Positions 15,970 to 25,449 of a stretch of DNA of 48,645 nt are shown here, piece by piece (position 1 is the stretch's first letter; every line of letters begins with the position of its first letter). Made by a program: the position numbers and the translations under genes. The notes under the pieces were generated by a model. That model made no database searches. It was not told the origin of the DNA and saw only the letters and a list, made by a program, of their open reading frames with translations. The stretch lies in contig NZ_LXTT01000118.1 in NCBI RefSeq assembly GCF_001683915.1, forward strand, positions 1 to 48,645, given 5' to 3'. The stretch is from Allomuricauda sp. CP2A (lineage in GTDB: Bacteria > Bacteroidota > Bacteroidia > Flavobacteriales > Flavobacteriaceae).

Positions 15970-17205
15970 ATGGCCCTCATAAAACCGTTTAAGGCAATCC
16001 GCCCCACAAAAGACAAGGTTTCCTTTGTGGCATCGCGTTCGTATGAGGAATATTCCGAAGAGGAGCTCAAAGCGGTGCTCCGATACAATCCGTTTTCCTT
16101 TTTGCACATCATCAATCCCGGGTTCAAATTCCATCAAAACATTACTGGGAAAGAACGGTTTCATTTGGTGCACAATCGCTATTTGGAATTTTTGGAAGAA
16201 AACACCCTCCAAAAAGATGAAGAAGCAAGTTTTTATCTCTATCAGATTGAAAAAGATGATTTTAAAAGCCTTGGCTTCTTTTGTACCTGCAGCGTGGAAG
16301 ATTATCGAAAAAATATCATCAAAAAGCATGAGGACACCATAAAACACCGGGAAGAATTGTTTGCGGATTACCTGCAAACAGTGGGATTCAATGCAGAACC
16401 TGTGCTGATGACGTATGCGGATAACGATGCCGTTTGGGAGGTCTTTCAGGAAGAAATTCAACGGAAACCAGTGTATGATTTTACCACCACGGACCGCTTT
16501 AACCACAGTCTTTGGAAAATATCAAACGAAAAGGCCCTAACCAAACTTGAAGCTGCTTTTGCCCAAATGGATGCGCTCTATATTGCCGATGGCCATCACC
16601 GAAGTGCATCGAGCAATCTGTTGGCGCAACAAATGGAATCGGAAAATAAGGTCCACACGGGAAAAGAGGCCTACAACTATTTTATGGCCTACCTCATTCC
16701 CGAATCCCAAATCCGGATTTACGAATTCAATCGCATGGTCAAGGATTTGAATGGGTTTTCCAAAGAGGCGTTCCTAATTCAACTCGATGAACATTTTCGA
16801 ATCGAAAAACAGGAAGAAGGACCTTTGAGGCCTACAAAAAAGCATCAGTTCATCATGTATTTGGATGGGTGCTTCTATTCGCTCTACCTTAGAAGTACCA
16901 ATTACACCTTTACCGATGCACTGAGTCAGTTGGACACCCAAATCCTGTACAAAACCATTCTGGAGCCCATTTTGGGCATTACGGACCTTAGAAACGACGA
17001 ACGAATTGCCTACGGCTATGGGAAAAACAACCTTATCCGAATGAAGGACAGTGTGGACAAAGGCAAGTTCGCAGTAGGGTTCAGCCTGTTGCCCATCACC
17101 ATTGAAGAAATCAAGGCCATAGCCGATGCCGGTTTGGTAATGCCCCCAAAAAGCACGTATATTGAACCTAAATTACGCAGTGGATTGGCGATTTATGAAT
17201 TGTAA
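15970..17205 (+). CDS. DUF1015 family protein
   Basis: A 411-residue soluble protein of the DUF1015 family, shown by PFKAIRPTKDKVSFVASRSY at the start, YDFTTTDRFNHSLWKI, and the hallmark IADGHHRSASSNLLAQQM near residue 212. Function is unproven; in several genomes the family sits beside amino-acid and PLP-related genes, and here YggS, a PLP-handling protein, follows after 8 bp. It lies inside the eight-gene operon. Confidence 0.9.
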   Translation: MALIKPFKAIRPTKDKVSFVASRSYEEYSEEELKAVLRYNPFSFLHIINPGFKFHQNITGKERFHLVHNRYLEFLEENTLQKDEEASFYLYQIEKDDFKSLGFFCTCSVEDYRKNIIKKHEDTIKHREELFADYLQTVGFNAEPVLMTYADNDAVWEVFQEEIQRKPVYDFTTTDRFNHSLWKISNEKALTKLEAAFAQMDALYIADGHHRSASSNLLAQQMESENKVHTGKEAYNYFMAYLIPESQIRIYEFNRMVKDLNGFSKEAFLIQLDEHFRIEKQEEGPLRPTKKHQFIMYLDGCFYSLYLRSTNYTFTDALSQLDTQILYKTILEPILGITDLRNDERIAYGYGKNNLIRMKDSVDKGKFAVGFSLLPITIEEIKAIADAGLVMPPKSTYIEPKLRSGLAIYEL

Positions 17206-17213
17206 TAATTTCT

Positions 17214-17873
17214 ATGTCGATAAAAGATAATCTTATATCCATCAAAAATGAATTGCCTGAAGGGGTAACCCTGGTCGCGGTGTCCAAAACGAAACCCAAT
17301 GCGGATATTTTGGAAGCCTACGAAGCCGGACACCGAAACTTTGGGGAGAACAAGGTGCAAGAAATGGTTGCCAAGTGGGAAGAGTTGCCCAAGGACATTG
17401 AATGGCACATGATCGGGCATGTACAGCGCAACAAGGTCAAATATATGGCCGAGTTTGTCTCATTGATTCATGGGGTGGACAGCCTCAAATTGTTGAAAGA
17501 GATTGACAAACAGGCCAAAAAGCATGATCGCGTTATTCCTTGCTTGCTACAAATGCACATTGCCGAGGAAGACACCAAATTTGGTCTGGATGATTCCGAA
17601 TTGGAGGCACTCCTTCAATCCGAAGAATTCAAGGCCATGGAGAACGTAAAAATTGTGGGGTTGATGGGCATGGCCACCTTTACTTCGGATGAAAACCAGG
17701 TACGGAAGGAGTTTGTCCATCTCAAATCCATTTTTGATAAACTCAAACAAAAATTGCCCGAAATCTCCATTCTCTCCATGGGTATGAGTGGGGATTATGC
17801 ATTGGCCATTGCCGAAGGCAGTACCATGGTACGCATAGGAAGTAGTATATTTGGGGCAAGAAACTATCAGTAA
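17214..17873 (+). CDS. YggS/PLPBP family pyridoxal 5'-phosphate homeostasis protein
   Basis: YggS proteins bind PLP and keep vitamin B6 and amino-acid pools balanced; they have no known catalytic activity. The 219-residue product has the PLP lysine at residue 25 in VAVSKTKPNADI, the NFGENKVQEMVAKW motif, WHMIGHVQRNKVKYM and the C-terminal LSMGMSGDYALAIAEGSTMV phosphate-binding segment ending VRIGSSIFG. Length is normal. Fourth gene of the operon. Confidence 0.95.
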   Translation: MSIKDNLISIKNELPEGVTLVAVSKTKPNADILEAYEAGHRNFGENKVQEMVAKWEELPKDIEWHMIGHVQRNKVKYMAEFVSLIHGVDSLKLLKEIDKQAKKHDRVIPCLLQMHIAEEDTKFGLDDSELEALLQSEEFKAMENVKIVGLMGMATFTSDENQVRKEFVHLKSIFDKLKQKLPEISILSMGMSGDYALAIAEGSTMVRIGSSIFGARNYQ

Positions 17874-17890
17874 ACCGATTCAAATTTTTC

Positions 17891-19228
17891 ATGTACGCCA
17901 TACTTGATATAGAAAGTACCGGAGGAAAATACAATGAAGAGGGCATCATGGAAATTGCCATTCATCGGTTTGATGGACGTAAAGTCGTGGACAAGTTCAT
18001 TTGCCTGATCAATCCGGAACGTGAGATACAGCCTTTTGTTTCCAAACTCACCGGAATCAACAATAAAATGCTGCGTTCCGCTCCAAAATTCCACGAAGTG
18101 GCCAAACGCATTGTGGAAATCACCGAGGGCACCACTTTGGTAGCGCACAATGCCCAATTTGATTATCGCATCCTTCGCACTGAATTTAGGCGATTGGGCT
18201 ACGATTTCCAACGCAAGACCCTTTGCACCGTTGACCTTTCCAAACAAATGCTTCCTGATGCTGAATCGCACAGTTTGGGGAAATTGGCTCGCTCCTTGGG
18301 CATTCCCATGAGTGACCGACACAGGGCCAATGGTGATGCCATCGCTACCCTAAAATTATTCAAAATGTTGCTGGGGAAAGACTCGGACAAGAACATCATC
18401 AAAAATGTGGTGCGGGAAGAAACCCACGGTGAACTCTCCCCCACCCAACTGGATATGGTCTGTAGCCTTCCTTCGGAAACGGGGGTGTACTACATGCACG
18501 ACAAAGAGGGTGAAATCATTTTTTTGGGAAAGACCAAGAACATTAAAAAAAGGGTGAACCAACATTTCACCAATGTGGGGAGCTTGGCCCGAAAACTCCA
18601 AAAGGAGACCAAAAAAGTCACTTTTGAGGAAACTGGAAGCGAATTGGTGGCCCTGCTCAAGGAATATCAGGAATTGCGAAGGACCAAACCCAAACACAAC
18701 AACATTGCCCGAAGAAAACTCTTTTCCCATATCATCAATTTTGAGCAGAATGGTGAGGCACACATCATTTTGGATATTGAACATAGCAAATCGAAAGCTG
18801 ACCAAAAGATTGGGTTCAACGGTATACCCTCTGCCAAAAACTTTTTGAATAAGATTCGCTCAGAATTTGAGATTTGCCCTTCTTGTCTTCATCCCAAGGC
18901 CCCTTGCTTGCAGAATAATGAGGAAACCGACACCTTGGATTGCAATGAAAAGGTATTGTCCGCCTTTGAGAAGTACAGCATCCATAGAAAAAACATTGCC
19001 CTTTTAGATCAAGGAAGAGAAACCGGCGAACGAAGTTTTGTTCTTATCAAAGAGGGTAGGCTTCAAGGATTTGGATTTGTGGAACTCAACCATCAAGTCA
19101 ATAATATTCATATCTTGGAGTCGATAATGACCTCAATACCGGGTGATGAAAACACCACTTTTATCATTGAGTCCTATCTCAGAAAAAACAACAGACTCAA
19201 AGTTATTCCCTTAAATTCTGCCCCTTGA
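17891..19228 (+). CDS. DnaQ-like 3'-5' exonuclease fused to a GIY-YIG (UvrC-like) nuclease domain
   Basis: A 445-residue two-domain nuclease. Residues 1-165 are a DEDDh exonuclease: Asp6/Glu8 in YAILDIESTGG, the HNAQFDYRIL motif and a later HRANGDAIAT segment. Residues about 195-280 are a GIY-YIG domain (LPSETGVYYMHDKEGEIIFLG, then TKNIKKRVNQHF) like that in UvrC and Cho. The rest contains a CPSCLHPKAPCLQ cluster, possibly metal binding. The same fusion occurs in polymerase III epsilon-like proteins of many bacteria. It probably acts in DNA repair. Its stop overlaps the TTG start of the channel gene. Confidence 0.92.
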   Translation: MYAILDIESTGGKYNEEGIMEIAIHRFDGRKVVDKFICLINPEREIQPFVSKLTGINNKMLRSAPKFHEVAKRIVEITEGTTLVAHNAQFDYRILRTEFRRLGYDFQRKTLCTVDLSKQMLPDAESHSLGKLARSLGIPMSDRHRANGDAIATLKLFKMLLGKDSDKNIIKNVVREETHGELSPTQLDMVCSLPSETGVYYMHDKEGEIIFLGKTKNIKKRVNQHFTNVGSLARKLQKETKKVTFEETGSELVALLKEYQELRRTKPKHNNIARRKLFSHIINFEQNGEAHIILDIEHSKSKADQKIGFNGIPSAKNFLNKIRSEFEICPSCLHPKAPCLQNNEETDTLDCNEKVLSAFEKYSIHRKNIALLDQGRETGERSFVLIKEGRLQGFGFVELNHQVNNIHILESIMTSIPGDENTTFIIESYLRKNNRLKVIPLNSAP

Positions 19229-20067
19229 AGCAAGAAAAGCCACATTCTGGATGGAAACACAAACTTCATGAGGTTATTTATGAAGCCGATACCCCTGCCG
19301 GAAAGTTGTTTGACATTGTTCTTTTTGTGCTGATCATTCTGAGTGTCATCTTGGTCATGCTGGAAAGTGTAGACCAGATTGATGAGGAGCATCACAGGGT
19401 TTTACTGACGCTGGAGTGGATCATCACCATTTTCTTTTCGTTGGAGTACATTGCCCGAATCATCAGTATAAAAAAGCCCTGGAAATATATTTTCAGCTTT
19501 TATGGCGTCATAGATTTTGTTTCCACGATCCCGTTATATCTCTCCTATATTCTCGCAGGCTCCCAAGTGCTTTTGGCGGTAAGGGCCTTTCGCTTATTGC
19601 GGGTTTTCCGGATTTTGAAATTGGTAAAATTCATTGGTGAGGCGTCACAACTGCAAGCTGCCTTAAAGGCAAGTCGAACCAAAATTGCCGTGTTTATTTA
19701 TGTGGTCTTGATTTTGTCTGTGATTCTTGGGACCTTGATGTATTTGATTGAAGGGGATGAAGCTGGGTTCACCAGCATTCCCACAAGTATTTACTGGACC
19801 ATTGTTACCCTGACCACCGTAGGGTATGGCGATATTGCCCCGCAAACCCCTTTGGGGCAGTTCTTGGCCACGGTGATCATGATCTTGGGATATGGTATCA
19901 TTGCTGTCCCAACTGGAATTGTCACCGCTGAGTTTACCCGAAGCAAAAAAGAAGGTGAAAACTCCGGCCATACGGTACATGTAAACACCCAAGCCTGTCC
20001 CAATTGTTCTGCCGAGGGACACCGGGACAATGCCACCCATTGTTATAACTGTGGTCATTTGCTATGA
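19225..20067 (+). CDS. Voltage-gated-type potassium channel with C-terminal zinc ribbon
   Basis: A six-transmembrane ion channel subunit of 280 residues. S4 is the arginine-rich segment AVRAFRLLRVFRILKLVKF (about 118-136); the selectivity filter is TTVGYGD at residues 197-203, diagnostic for K+ channels. After S6 comes an unusual short tail with CPNC and CYNC (residues 258-276), a zinc-ribbon-like pair. The start is TTG at 19225, overlapping the preceding stop by 4 bp; no ATG occurs before the first membrane segment. miaA overlaps its stop by 4 bp, so it is translationally coupled on both sides. Confidence 0.93.
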   Translation: MKQEKPHSGWKHKLHEVIYEADTPAGKLFDIVLFVLIILSVILVMLESVDQIDEEHHRVLLTLEWIITIFFSLEYIARIISIKKPWKYIFSFYGVIDFVSTIPLYLSYILAGSQVLLAVRAFRLLRVFRILKLVKFIGEASQLQAALKASRTKIAVFIYVVLILSVILGTLMYLIEGDEAGFTSIPTSIYWTIVTLTTVGYGDIAPQTPLGQFLATVIMILGYGIIAVPTGIVTAEFTRSKKEGENSGHTVHVNTQACPNCSAEGHRDNATHCYNCGHLL

Positions 20068-20993
20068 GCAACAAGGTATTAATAGCCGTTGTGGGGCCAA
20101 CTGCCATAGGAAAAACAGCTTTGGGCATCCTTTTGGCACAACATTTTGATACAGATATTCTTTCCGCAGATTCCCGACAATTTTTTAAGGAAATGAAAAT
20201 CGGTACAGCGGTGCCTTCTCCCGAGGAATTAAAAGCCGTTCAGCATCATTTCATTCAGCATAAAAGCATTTTTGAACCCTATTCCGTTGGTGATTTTGAA
20301 AAAGATGCCCTGAAGCTGTTGGACACCCTGTTCCAAAAAAAAGACATTGCGGTCATGGTGGGGGGCAGCGGGCTTTATGTGGATGCCGTGATCTCTGGAC
20401 TTGATGAGTTTCCTGAAGTTGACCCAAAAATTCGGGAATCCTTGAACCAAGAGTTAGAGGAAAAGGGATTGGAACACCTCCAAAAAGAACTCAAATTCAG
20501 GGATCCCCAATATTACAAAAGGGTGGATTTGGACAACCCCCATCGGTTGATTCGCGCCCTTGAGGTTTCCATTTCGGCCAACAGGCCCTACTCCTCTTTT
20601 TTGTCCCAAAACAGGCCTGAAAGGCCATTTAAGCATCTCTACATGGGCATTGATGCCCCCAGGGAAGTGATTTATGGGCGTATCAATGCACGTGTGGACC
20701 AAATGATGGAGGCCGGATTGTTGGAAGAGGCCCAAAGATTGCCTCCCCATAAAAATTTGAATGCACTACAAACAGTTGGTTACAAAGAACTTTTTGAATA
20801 TCTTGACGGACACTGTTCATTGGATGTTGCCGTTTCGGAAATCAAAAAGAACACGAGGCGTTTTGCCAAGCGACAATTGACCTGGTTACGAAAGAATGAC
20901 AATATCCTTTGGGTGGATCATAAAACCAACACCAAACAAATTTTGAAAAAACTAAACGAACACCTTAAAGCCCTGAACCATGCCCAACGGTAA
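20064..20993 (+). CDS. miaA: tRNA dimethylallyltransferase MiaA
   Basis: Transfers a dimethylallyl group to A37 of tRNAs that read codons starting with U. P-loop GPTAIGKT at residues 11-18, the DILSADSRQFFKEMKIGTA substrate motif, MVGGSGLYVDAVISGLDEF, and the C-terminal NTRRFAKRQLTWLRKND segment identify it. The 309-residue length is normal. It overlaps the channel gene by 4 bp and gntK by 14 bp. Confidence 0.96.
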   Translation: MSNKVLIAVVGPTAIGKTALGILLAQHFDTDILSADSRQFFKEMKIGTAVPSPEELKAVQHHFIQHKSIFEPYSVGDFEKDALKLLDTLFQKKDIAVMVGGSGLYVDAVISGLDEFPEVDPKIRESLNQELEEKGLEHLQKELKFRDPQYYKRVDLDNPHRLIRALEVSISANRPYSSFLSQNRPERPFKHLYMGIDAPREVIYGRINARVDQMMEAGLLEEAQRLPPHKNLNALQTVGYKELFEYLDGHCSLDVAVSEIKKNTRRFAKRQLTWLRKNDNILWVDHKTNTKQILKKLNEHLKALNHAQR

Positions 20994-21474
20994 AAAAGTA
21001 TTGGTGGTCATGGGCGTAAGCGGTACCGGGAAAACAACCGTGGGAAAACTTCTTGCAAACAAATTAAAGTATCCCTTTTTTGATGGGGATGACTTCCACC
21101 CCAAGGAAAATGTTGAGAAAATGAAAGCGGGCCAACCCCTCAACGATGAGGACCGAAAGGAATGGTTGCTACGTTTAAACCAAATTGCTCGCGAACATAG
21201 ACATACGGGGGCGGTTATAGGTTGTTCTGCCTTACGCAAGAATTACCGAAGCCTTTTGCGTGCCGGTGTGGGGTCCTGTATGGAGTTTATCTATCTGAAT
21301 GGTTCTTTTGAGCTGATCAAATCCCGTTTGGAGGCACGGAAAGACCATTTTATGCCCATTGAATTGCTTAAGTCACAATTTGCGACCTTGGAACCGCCCA
21401 CAAGGGCCATCTCGGTTTCCATAACCAAGGAGCCTGCTATAATTATTAAGGAAATTGTTGCGCAGATAAAATAG
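20980..21474 (+). CDS. gntK: Gluconokinase (GntK type)
   Basis: A small P-loop kinase (164 residues) that phosphorylates gluconate to 6-phosphogluconate. Signatures are VMGVSGTGKTTVGKLLA, FFDGDDFHPKENVEKMKAG, PLNDEDRKEWLLRL and CSALRKNYRSLLR. Its start lies 14 bp inside the end of miaA, and a strong hairpin terminator follows at 21486-21510, making it the last gene of the operon. The GntP-type permease that might feed it is 17 kb upstream in another operon. Confidence 0.93.
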   Translation: MPNGKKVLVVMGVSGTGKTTVGKLLANKLKYPFFDGDDFHPKENVEKMKAGQPLNDEDRKEWLLRLNQIAREHRHTGAVIGCSALRKNYRSLLRAGVGSCMEFIYLNGSFELIKSRLEARKDHFMPIELLKSQFATLEPPTRAISVSITKEPAIIIKEIVAQIK

Positions 21475-21485
21475 TAAGACATAAA

Positions 21486-21510
21486 AAAGCCACCCAAAAA
21501 GGTGGCTTTA
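21486..21510 (+). terminator. Bidirectional terminator between gntK and the response regulator gene
   Basis: Perfect inverted repeat AAAGCCACC / GGTGGCTTT with a 5-nt loop, flanked by A-run and T/A-rich sequence. It is placed between two convergent genes, so it can serve both strands. Confidence 0.85.
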
Positions 21511-21528
21511 TATTTTATGGAAAAGTTT

Positions 21529-22242
21529 TTATTGGTTTTCGGCCTTGACCACCAATCGAAACCCTTCTCCGTGAATGTTCAGGATTTCTACCAAATCATC
21601 CTTTTTAAGGTATTTTCGCAACTTGGCAATATACACGTCCATACTACGGGAAGTGAAATAATTGTCGTCCCTCCATATTTTGGTCAATGCCAATTCGCGC
21701 GGCATTAAGTCGTTCTCATGCAAGGCCAACAAACGCAAAAGTTCATTTTCCTTGGGTGATAATTTAATGGGTTCCTCTTCCTTATATTTTAAGAAACGGA
21801 GTTTTGAGTTTAAATGGAAGTTACCGATTTGAAACTCAAATTGTTTGCTGTCCGCTAAGGTACTGGAGGCCTTTCTTTGAAGTATGGCTTTAAGTTTCAT
21901 GAGAAGCACTTCTGAATCGAAGGGCTTGTTCAAATAATCATCGGCACCTGCCTTATATCCTTTGAGCACATCTTCTTTCATGGTCTTGGCAGTAAGGAAA
22001 ATGATCGGAACGTTCTCGTTCTTTTCCCGGATTTCCTTGGCCAAGGTAAATCCATCTTTATAAGGCATCATAACATCCAAGATACAAACGTCATAATTGT
22101 CCTTTTTGAACTTCTCAAAACCTTCCATACCATTTTTGGCCAGAACCACATCAAAGTCGTTCATGGTCAAATAATCCTTTAGGACAATCCCAAAATTTGG
22201 GTCATCCTCTACCAATAATATCTTCTTTTTTTCTGTTTCCAT
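21529..22242 (-). CDS. OmpR-family response regulator (RprY-like)
   Basis: A 237-residue DNA-binding regulator. The receiver domain has the acidic pair in LLVEDDPNF, phosphoacceptor Asp56 in CILDVMMPYKDGF and the conserved Lys106 in YLNKPF; the C-terminal winged helix (about 135-232) has KLSPKENELLRLLALHEND and the RSMDVYIAKLRKYLKKDD recognition region. The sequence style is close to RprY of Bacteroides. Its histidine kinase is encoded 7 bp upstream in the same transcript. Confidence 0.94.
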   Translation of the reverse strand: METEKKKILLVEDDPNFGIVLKDYLTMNDFDVVLAKNGMEGFEKFKKDNYDVCILDVMMPYKDGFTLAKEIREKNENVPIIFLTAKTMKEDVLKGYKAGADDYLNKPFDSEVLLMKLKAILQRKASSTLADSKQFEFQIGNFHLNSKLRFLKYKEEEPIKLSPKENELLRLLALHENDLMPRELALTKIWRDDNYFTSRSMDVYIAKLRKYLKKDDLVEILNIHGEGFRLVVKAENQ

Positions 22243-22249
22243 AGTTTGT

Positions 22250-23833
22250 TTAAATTAAAGGGAGTTTAATGTAAAAAGTGCTTCCTTTTCCTTTTTCACT
22301 TTCAGCATAAACTTCGCCTTGATGATCGTCTATAATTCGTTTTACGTAGGCCAATCCCAAACCGTGGCCTTTTACATTATGTATGTCACCGGTATGTTCC
22401 CGATAAAACTTCTCAAACACCTTTTTAAGGACAGCCTTGCTCATTCCGGCCCCGTGATCCTGTATTTTTATGATGATGTTGTTCTTTACCACTTCCGTGT
22501 ACACATCAATCTTCGGTGATTCAGGTGAGTATTTTACCGCATTGTCCAGAATATTCACAATTACATTGGTCATGTGCATATCGTTGGCCAACACTTCTGA
22601 TCTTTCCGCATCCAGGTGCTGGTTGACGTAACCTCCCCGGTCTTGGACAATCAGTTCAATATGGGCCGTGGCATCTCCAATAATATCATGGATATCGACC
22701 CTGTCCTTGGTGATGTCCAACTGATTTTTTTCCAGCTTCGAGATCCGAAGTACATTTTCCACTTGGGCGTGCATACGCTTGTTCTCGTCCCTGATCATTC
22801 CCAAATATCGTAGCACCTTTTCCTTGTCTTCAATGGATTTTGGATTTCGTATGGCCTCAACAGCCAAATTTATGGTGGCAATGGGCGTTTTGAACTCGTG
22901 GGTCATATTGTTGATAAAGTCCGACTTTATCTCGGATATCTGCTTTTGACGTATCAACTGATAAATGGCACTGGAATATGCTATCATAATCACCAATGTA
23001 AAGACCAAAGACAGCAATGCCATCCCCATAATGGAGCTGAACAGGAATTTTTTCATGCTGGGGAAAGTCAAGAGCAATGAAAAATTGCTGTTTCCCTCGC
23101 TATCCTTAAATATGGGGGCCTTGTACATTTTGGTTCCTGAAAATTTGAACTTTTTCGACCTGACCTTGGTAGGATACCCTTGGCTGTACACCCCATATTC
23201 ATAGTCAATATCAATGTTCCTGTTTTTCAACTCCTGACTGAGCAGTAACTCCAATTCATGATTGGACACCCGCTTGTGAATGGGCCTGGTCTTGGCGTAC
23301 TCCATGAACACATCTTCCCAAGCAGCTTTATCAATACTGGACAGTCCACCTATCTTTTCAGCCCTTTGGATGGGGGTTAAACTATAACTTTTGCCGTCCA
23401 GACCATATTCTTCCTTGTAAATGGCCTTGGTACGTTTACTGGTATAGTTTTTAAACGTGGTGGTATCCTCTCCTGTTTCTGTGTTATCAAAGAACGTAGA
23501 TGTTATATTGTAGTCTTCTTCCAGAATTCCATGGGAGTAAAAAAGAATCTCATCGGAGTTTAAATCCCGGTCTACAAACAAAAAATTCCTGAACTGTGTG
23601 CTTTTGGGCTGACCAATACTGTCCACAAGCGAAGCCAAACGATCGGAATAATCCTTCATCTCCCTCTTCTCTACCCTGCTCGCCACTTTGTCCAATATGT
23701 CCGTGACCGTCCTTGAGAATTGTTCCTCCTTGTCGTTTATGGATGTTCTAATCCAATAGACCTGAACGAAAATTATCCCAGTAAGGGACAAACTCATAAG
23801 AATGACGAGAAGAACGAATAGCTTCTTGTTCAT
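22250..23833 (-). CDS. Sensor histidine kinase (RprX-like)
   Basis: A 527-residue inner-membrane kinase that would phosphorylate the regulator encoded next to it. It has an N-terminal membrane segment (about 5-29), a large periplasmic region of about 230 residues with no familiar fold, a second membrane segment (about 262-292), the H-box with His312 in NMTHEFKTPIA, the N-box IVNILDNAVKYSPE, and the G boxes DHGAGMSK and GHGLGLAYVKRI. The signal it senses is not readable; RprX-like kinases are common regulators of envelope functions in Bacteroidetes. Confidence 0.94.
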   Translation of the reverse strand: MNKKLFVLLVILMSLSLTGIIFVQVYWIRTSINDKEEQFSRTVTDILDKVASRVEKREMKDYSDRLASLVDSIGQPKSTQFRNFLFVDRDLNSDEILFYSHGILEEDYNITSTFFDNTETGEDTTTFKNYTSKRTKAIYKEEYGLDGKSYSLTPIQRAEKIGGLSSIDKAAWEDVFMEYAKTRPIHKRVSNHELELLLSQELKNRNIDIDYEYGVYSQGYPTKVRSKKFKFSGTKMYKAPIFKDSEGNSNFSLLLTFPSMKKFLFSSIMGMALLSLVFTLVIMIAYSSAIYQLIRQKQISEIKSDFINNMTHEFKTPIATINLAVEAIRNPKSIEDKEKVLRYLGMIRDENKRMHAQVENVLRISKLEKNQLDITKDRVDIHDIIGDATAHIELIVQDRGGYVNQHLDAERSEVLANDMHMTNVIVNILDNAVKYSPESPKIDVYTEVVKNNIIIKIQDHGAGMSKAVLKKVFEKFYREHTGDIHNVKGHGLGLAYVKRIIDDHQGEVYAESEKGKGSTFYIKLPLI

Positions 23834-23897
23834 TGAACCAAAATTAAAAATTTAACATTTAGGCCTTTTACCGTTTAACCTAACCTTAACAAAAATG

Positions 23898-24494
23898 TTA
23901 AAATTTTGAGGTGGATAAGGCTACTAGTTTGGTGTGGAGGTCCTTTACCGTTTGCTTGGTGGTTTCCAAATCAACGTTCTCTATGCAAAAATCGGCCAGG
24001 GGTATTTTCTTGTTGTCCTCTATTTGGTTTTCCATACGTTGCACCACCTGCTGTTCCCCTACTCCGTCCCTATCCATCACACGCTGCAACCTCATCTCTT
24101 TTGGAGCGGTAATCAGTATAGTAAAATCATATTTGTCCTGTGCCCCATTTTCAAAGATCAGTGCGGTTTCCTGTATTACATAAGGTACGGATTTTTTTTG
24201 GGCCCATTCCAAAAAGTGCTCCCTTACCGCTGGGTGTACAATAGCATTCAATTTTTTTAGCAATTCTGGGTCTTTGAACACCTTTTCGGCAATGAAGGAC
24301 CGGTTTAAAACATTGTCCCTGTATGCGTTTTTGCCCAACAGAGCTATAATGGCATCTTTGACCTCTTCCGAGGAATTCATCAATCTTTTGGCTTCCTCAT
24401 CCGAATCGTAGACAGGAACCTTAAGCTCCCTGAACATTTCGGCCACGGTACTTTTACCACTGCCTATTCCACCTGTTAAACCAACTATTTTCAT
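23898..24494 (-). CDS. coaE: Dephospho-CoA kinase
   Basis: Last step of coenzyme A synthesis: phosphorylates dephospho-CoA. P-loop GGIGSGKST (residues 8-16), YDSDEEAKRLMN, and the HPAVREHFLEW region are diagnostic; 198 residues is normal. Its ATG overlaps the stop of the YbbR gene (ATGA arrangement). coaBC, acting earlier in the same pathway, is 6 kb away in another operon. Confidence 0.95.
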   Translation of the reverse strand: MKIVGLTGGIGSGKSTVAEMFRELKVPVYDSDEEAKRLMNSSEEVKDAIIALLGKNAYRDNVLNRSFIAEKVFKDPELLKKLNAIVHPAVREHFLEWAQKKSVPYVIQETALIFENGAQDKYDFTILITAPKEMRLQRVMDRDGVGEQQVVQRMENQIEDNKKIPLADFCIENVDLETTKQTVKDLHTKLVALSTSKF

Positions 24495-25447
24495 TGCTGT
24501 TCCAGTACAAAGTTAACGGACTTCTCTGAGAGCCTAACATCATATACATTTTCTGGCTTTTTGGTAATGGTCAGGAGCAAGGTATTTTTATTGGTGCCGT
24601 TTAATTGCGCATAATCAGCTTCCACCTCAAAATCTGCCGAGGATATCCCCTTTAATCGCTCTACGGTGGCCTTGCAAAGCACCGTCACGGCATTGGGGAA
24701 GGTTTTTACCTGATATCCTTCGGGCGGATTGACCACAGTTATGGGTGTTTGAAAAACTTTTTCCGAAAACCTGACCACTTTGCCCGAAACATTCGCTCTT
24801 CCCACAGAAAAAATACTGTTGTCCAACCCCTTTGGGAAAACCAAGGACACATCTTTTGAAAAATCTGTGGACAAATTGGTCAATTGTACAGGTTCGGTCT
24901 GGATTTCTTCCAAGGTATCAATTTCACTTTCAGGTCCCTTCACCACTACATGGTCTGGGGTAACCTGTGGCCTGCCATCCATGATGTGATTCTGCTGAAA
25001 CTGCAAATCCAGATTTACCTTAATGGGTATTTCCTTGGAAGCGACTTGGTATAAATCCACTACCAATTGGCTTCGATCAAGATCCAACAGTGAAATGTTT
25101 TGTGAGAGTTGGGCGTCTATCTGTTTTCTCAATGCATCATCAGTCAGAATGTACTGCCCATTCTGATATGCCACTTGCGACACATCAACGTCAATCCTTT
25201 TTTTGACAAAATTGTAGAACAAAAACTGAAACCCACTGGTTCGCAACTTGGCCTCAATAATGTCTTCGGAGTTTTTCCCCAATAAAAGTGAATCAGGAAG
25301 GTTTCTGTAATTCAGGGTTAAATTGGCCCTTGACTCGTATGTTTCTGACAGATTGCTTAAAAACCAAGCAAAAAAAGAACACGCCAAGAACAGTGAAAAT
25401 ACCTTCACTTTCTTCTGATTGAGGCCGTGCAATACTTTTTTGAACAC
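24491..25447 (-). CDS. YbbR-like domain protein (CdaR-like)
   Basis: A 318-residue protein with one N-terminal membrane anchor (VKVFSLFLACSFFAWFLSN, residues about 14-32) and a beta-rich body of YbbR-type repeats (for example VDVSQVAYQNGQYIL and a PDHVVVKGPESEIDTLE stretch). In Firmicutes such proteins (CdaR) regulate diadenylate cyclase; no cyclase gene is adjacent here, so that role is only suggested by the family. The start is GTG at 25447, two bases after the stop of the glycosyltransferase gene; no ATG is available near the N-terminus. Confidence 0.82.
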   Translation of the reverse strand: MFKKVLHGLNQKKVKVFSLFLACSFFAWFLSNLSETYESRANLTLNYRNLPDSLLLGKNSEDIIEAKLRTSGFQFLFYNFVKKRIDVDVSQVAYQNGQYILTDDALRKQIDAQLSQNISLLDLDRSQLVVDLYQVASKEIPIKVNLDLQFQQNHIMDGRPQVTPDHVVVKGPESEIDTLEEIQTEPVQLTNLSTDFSKDVSLVFPKGLDNSIFSVGRANVSGKVVRFSEKVFQTPITVVNPPEGYQVKTFPNAVTVLCKATVERLKGISSADFEVEADYAQLNGTNKNTLLLTITKKPENVYDVRLSEKSVNFVLEQQ

Positions 25448-25449
25448 TC

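Noticed and set aside
14036..21474. Gluconate utilisation locus linking gntK to the GntP-type permease
   Set aside because: The genes are 17 kb apart in different operons with unrelated partners; a functional link is possible but not supported by layout.
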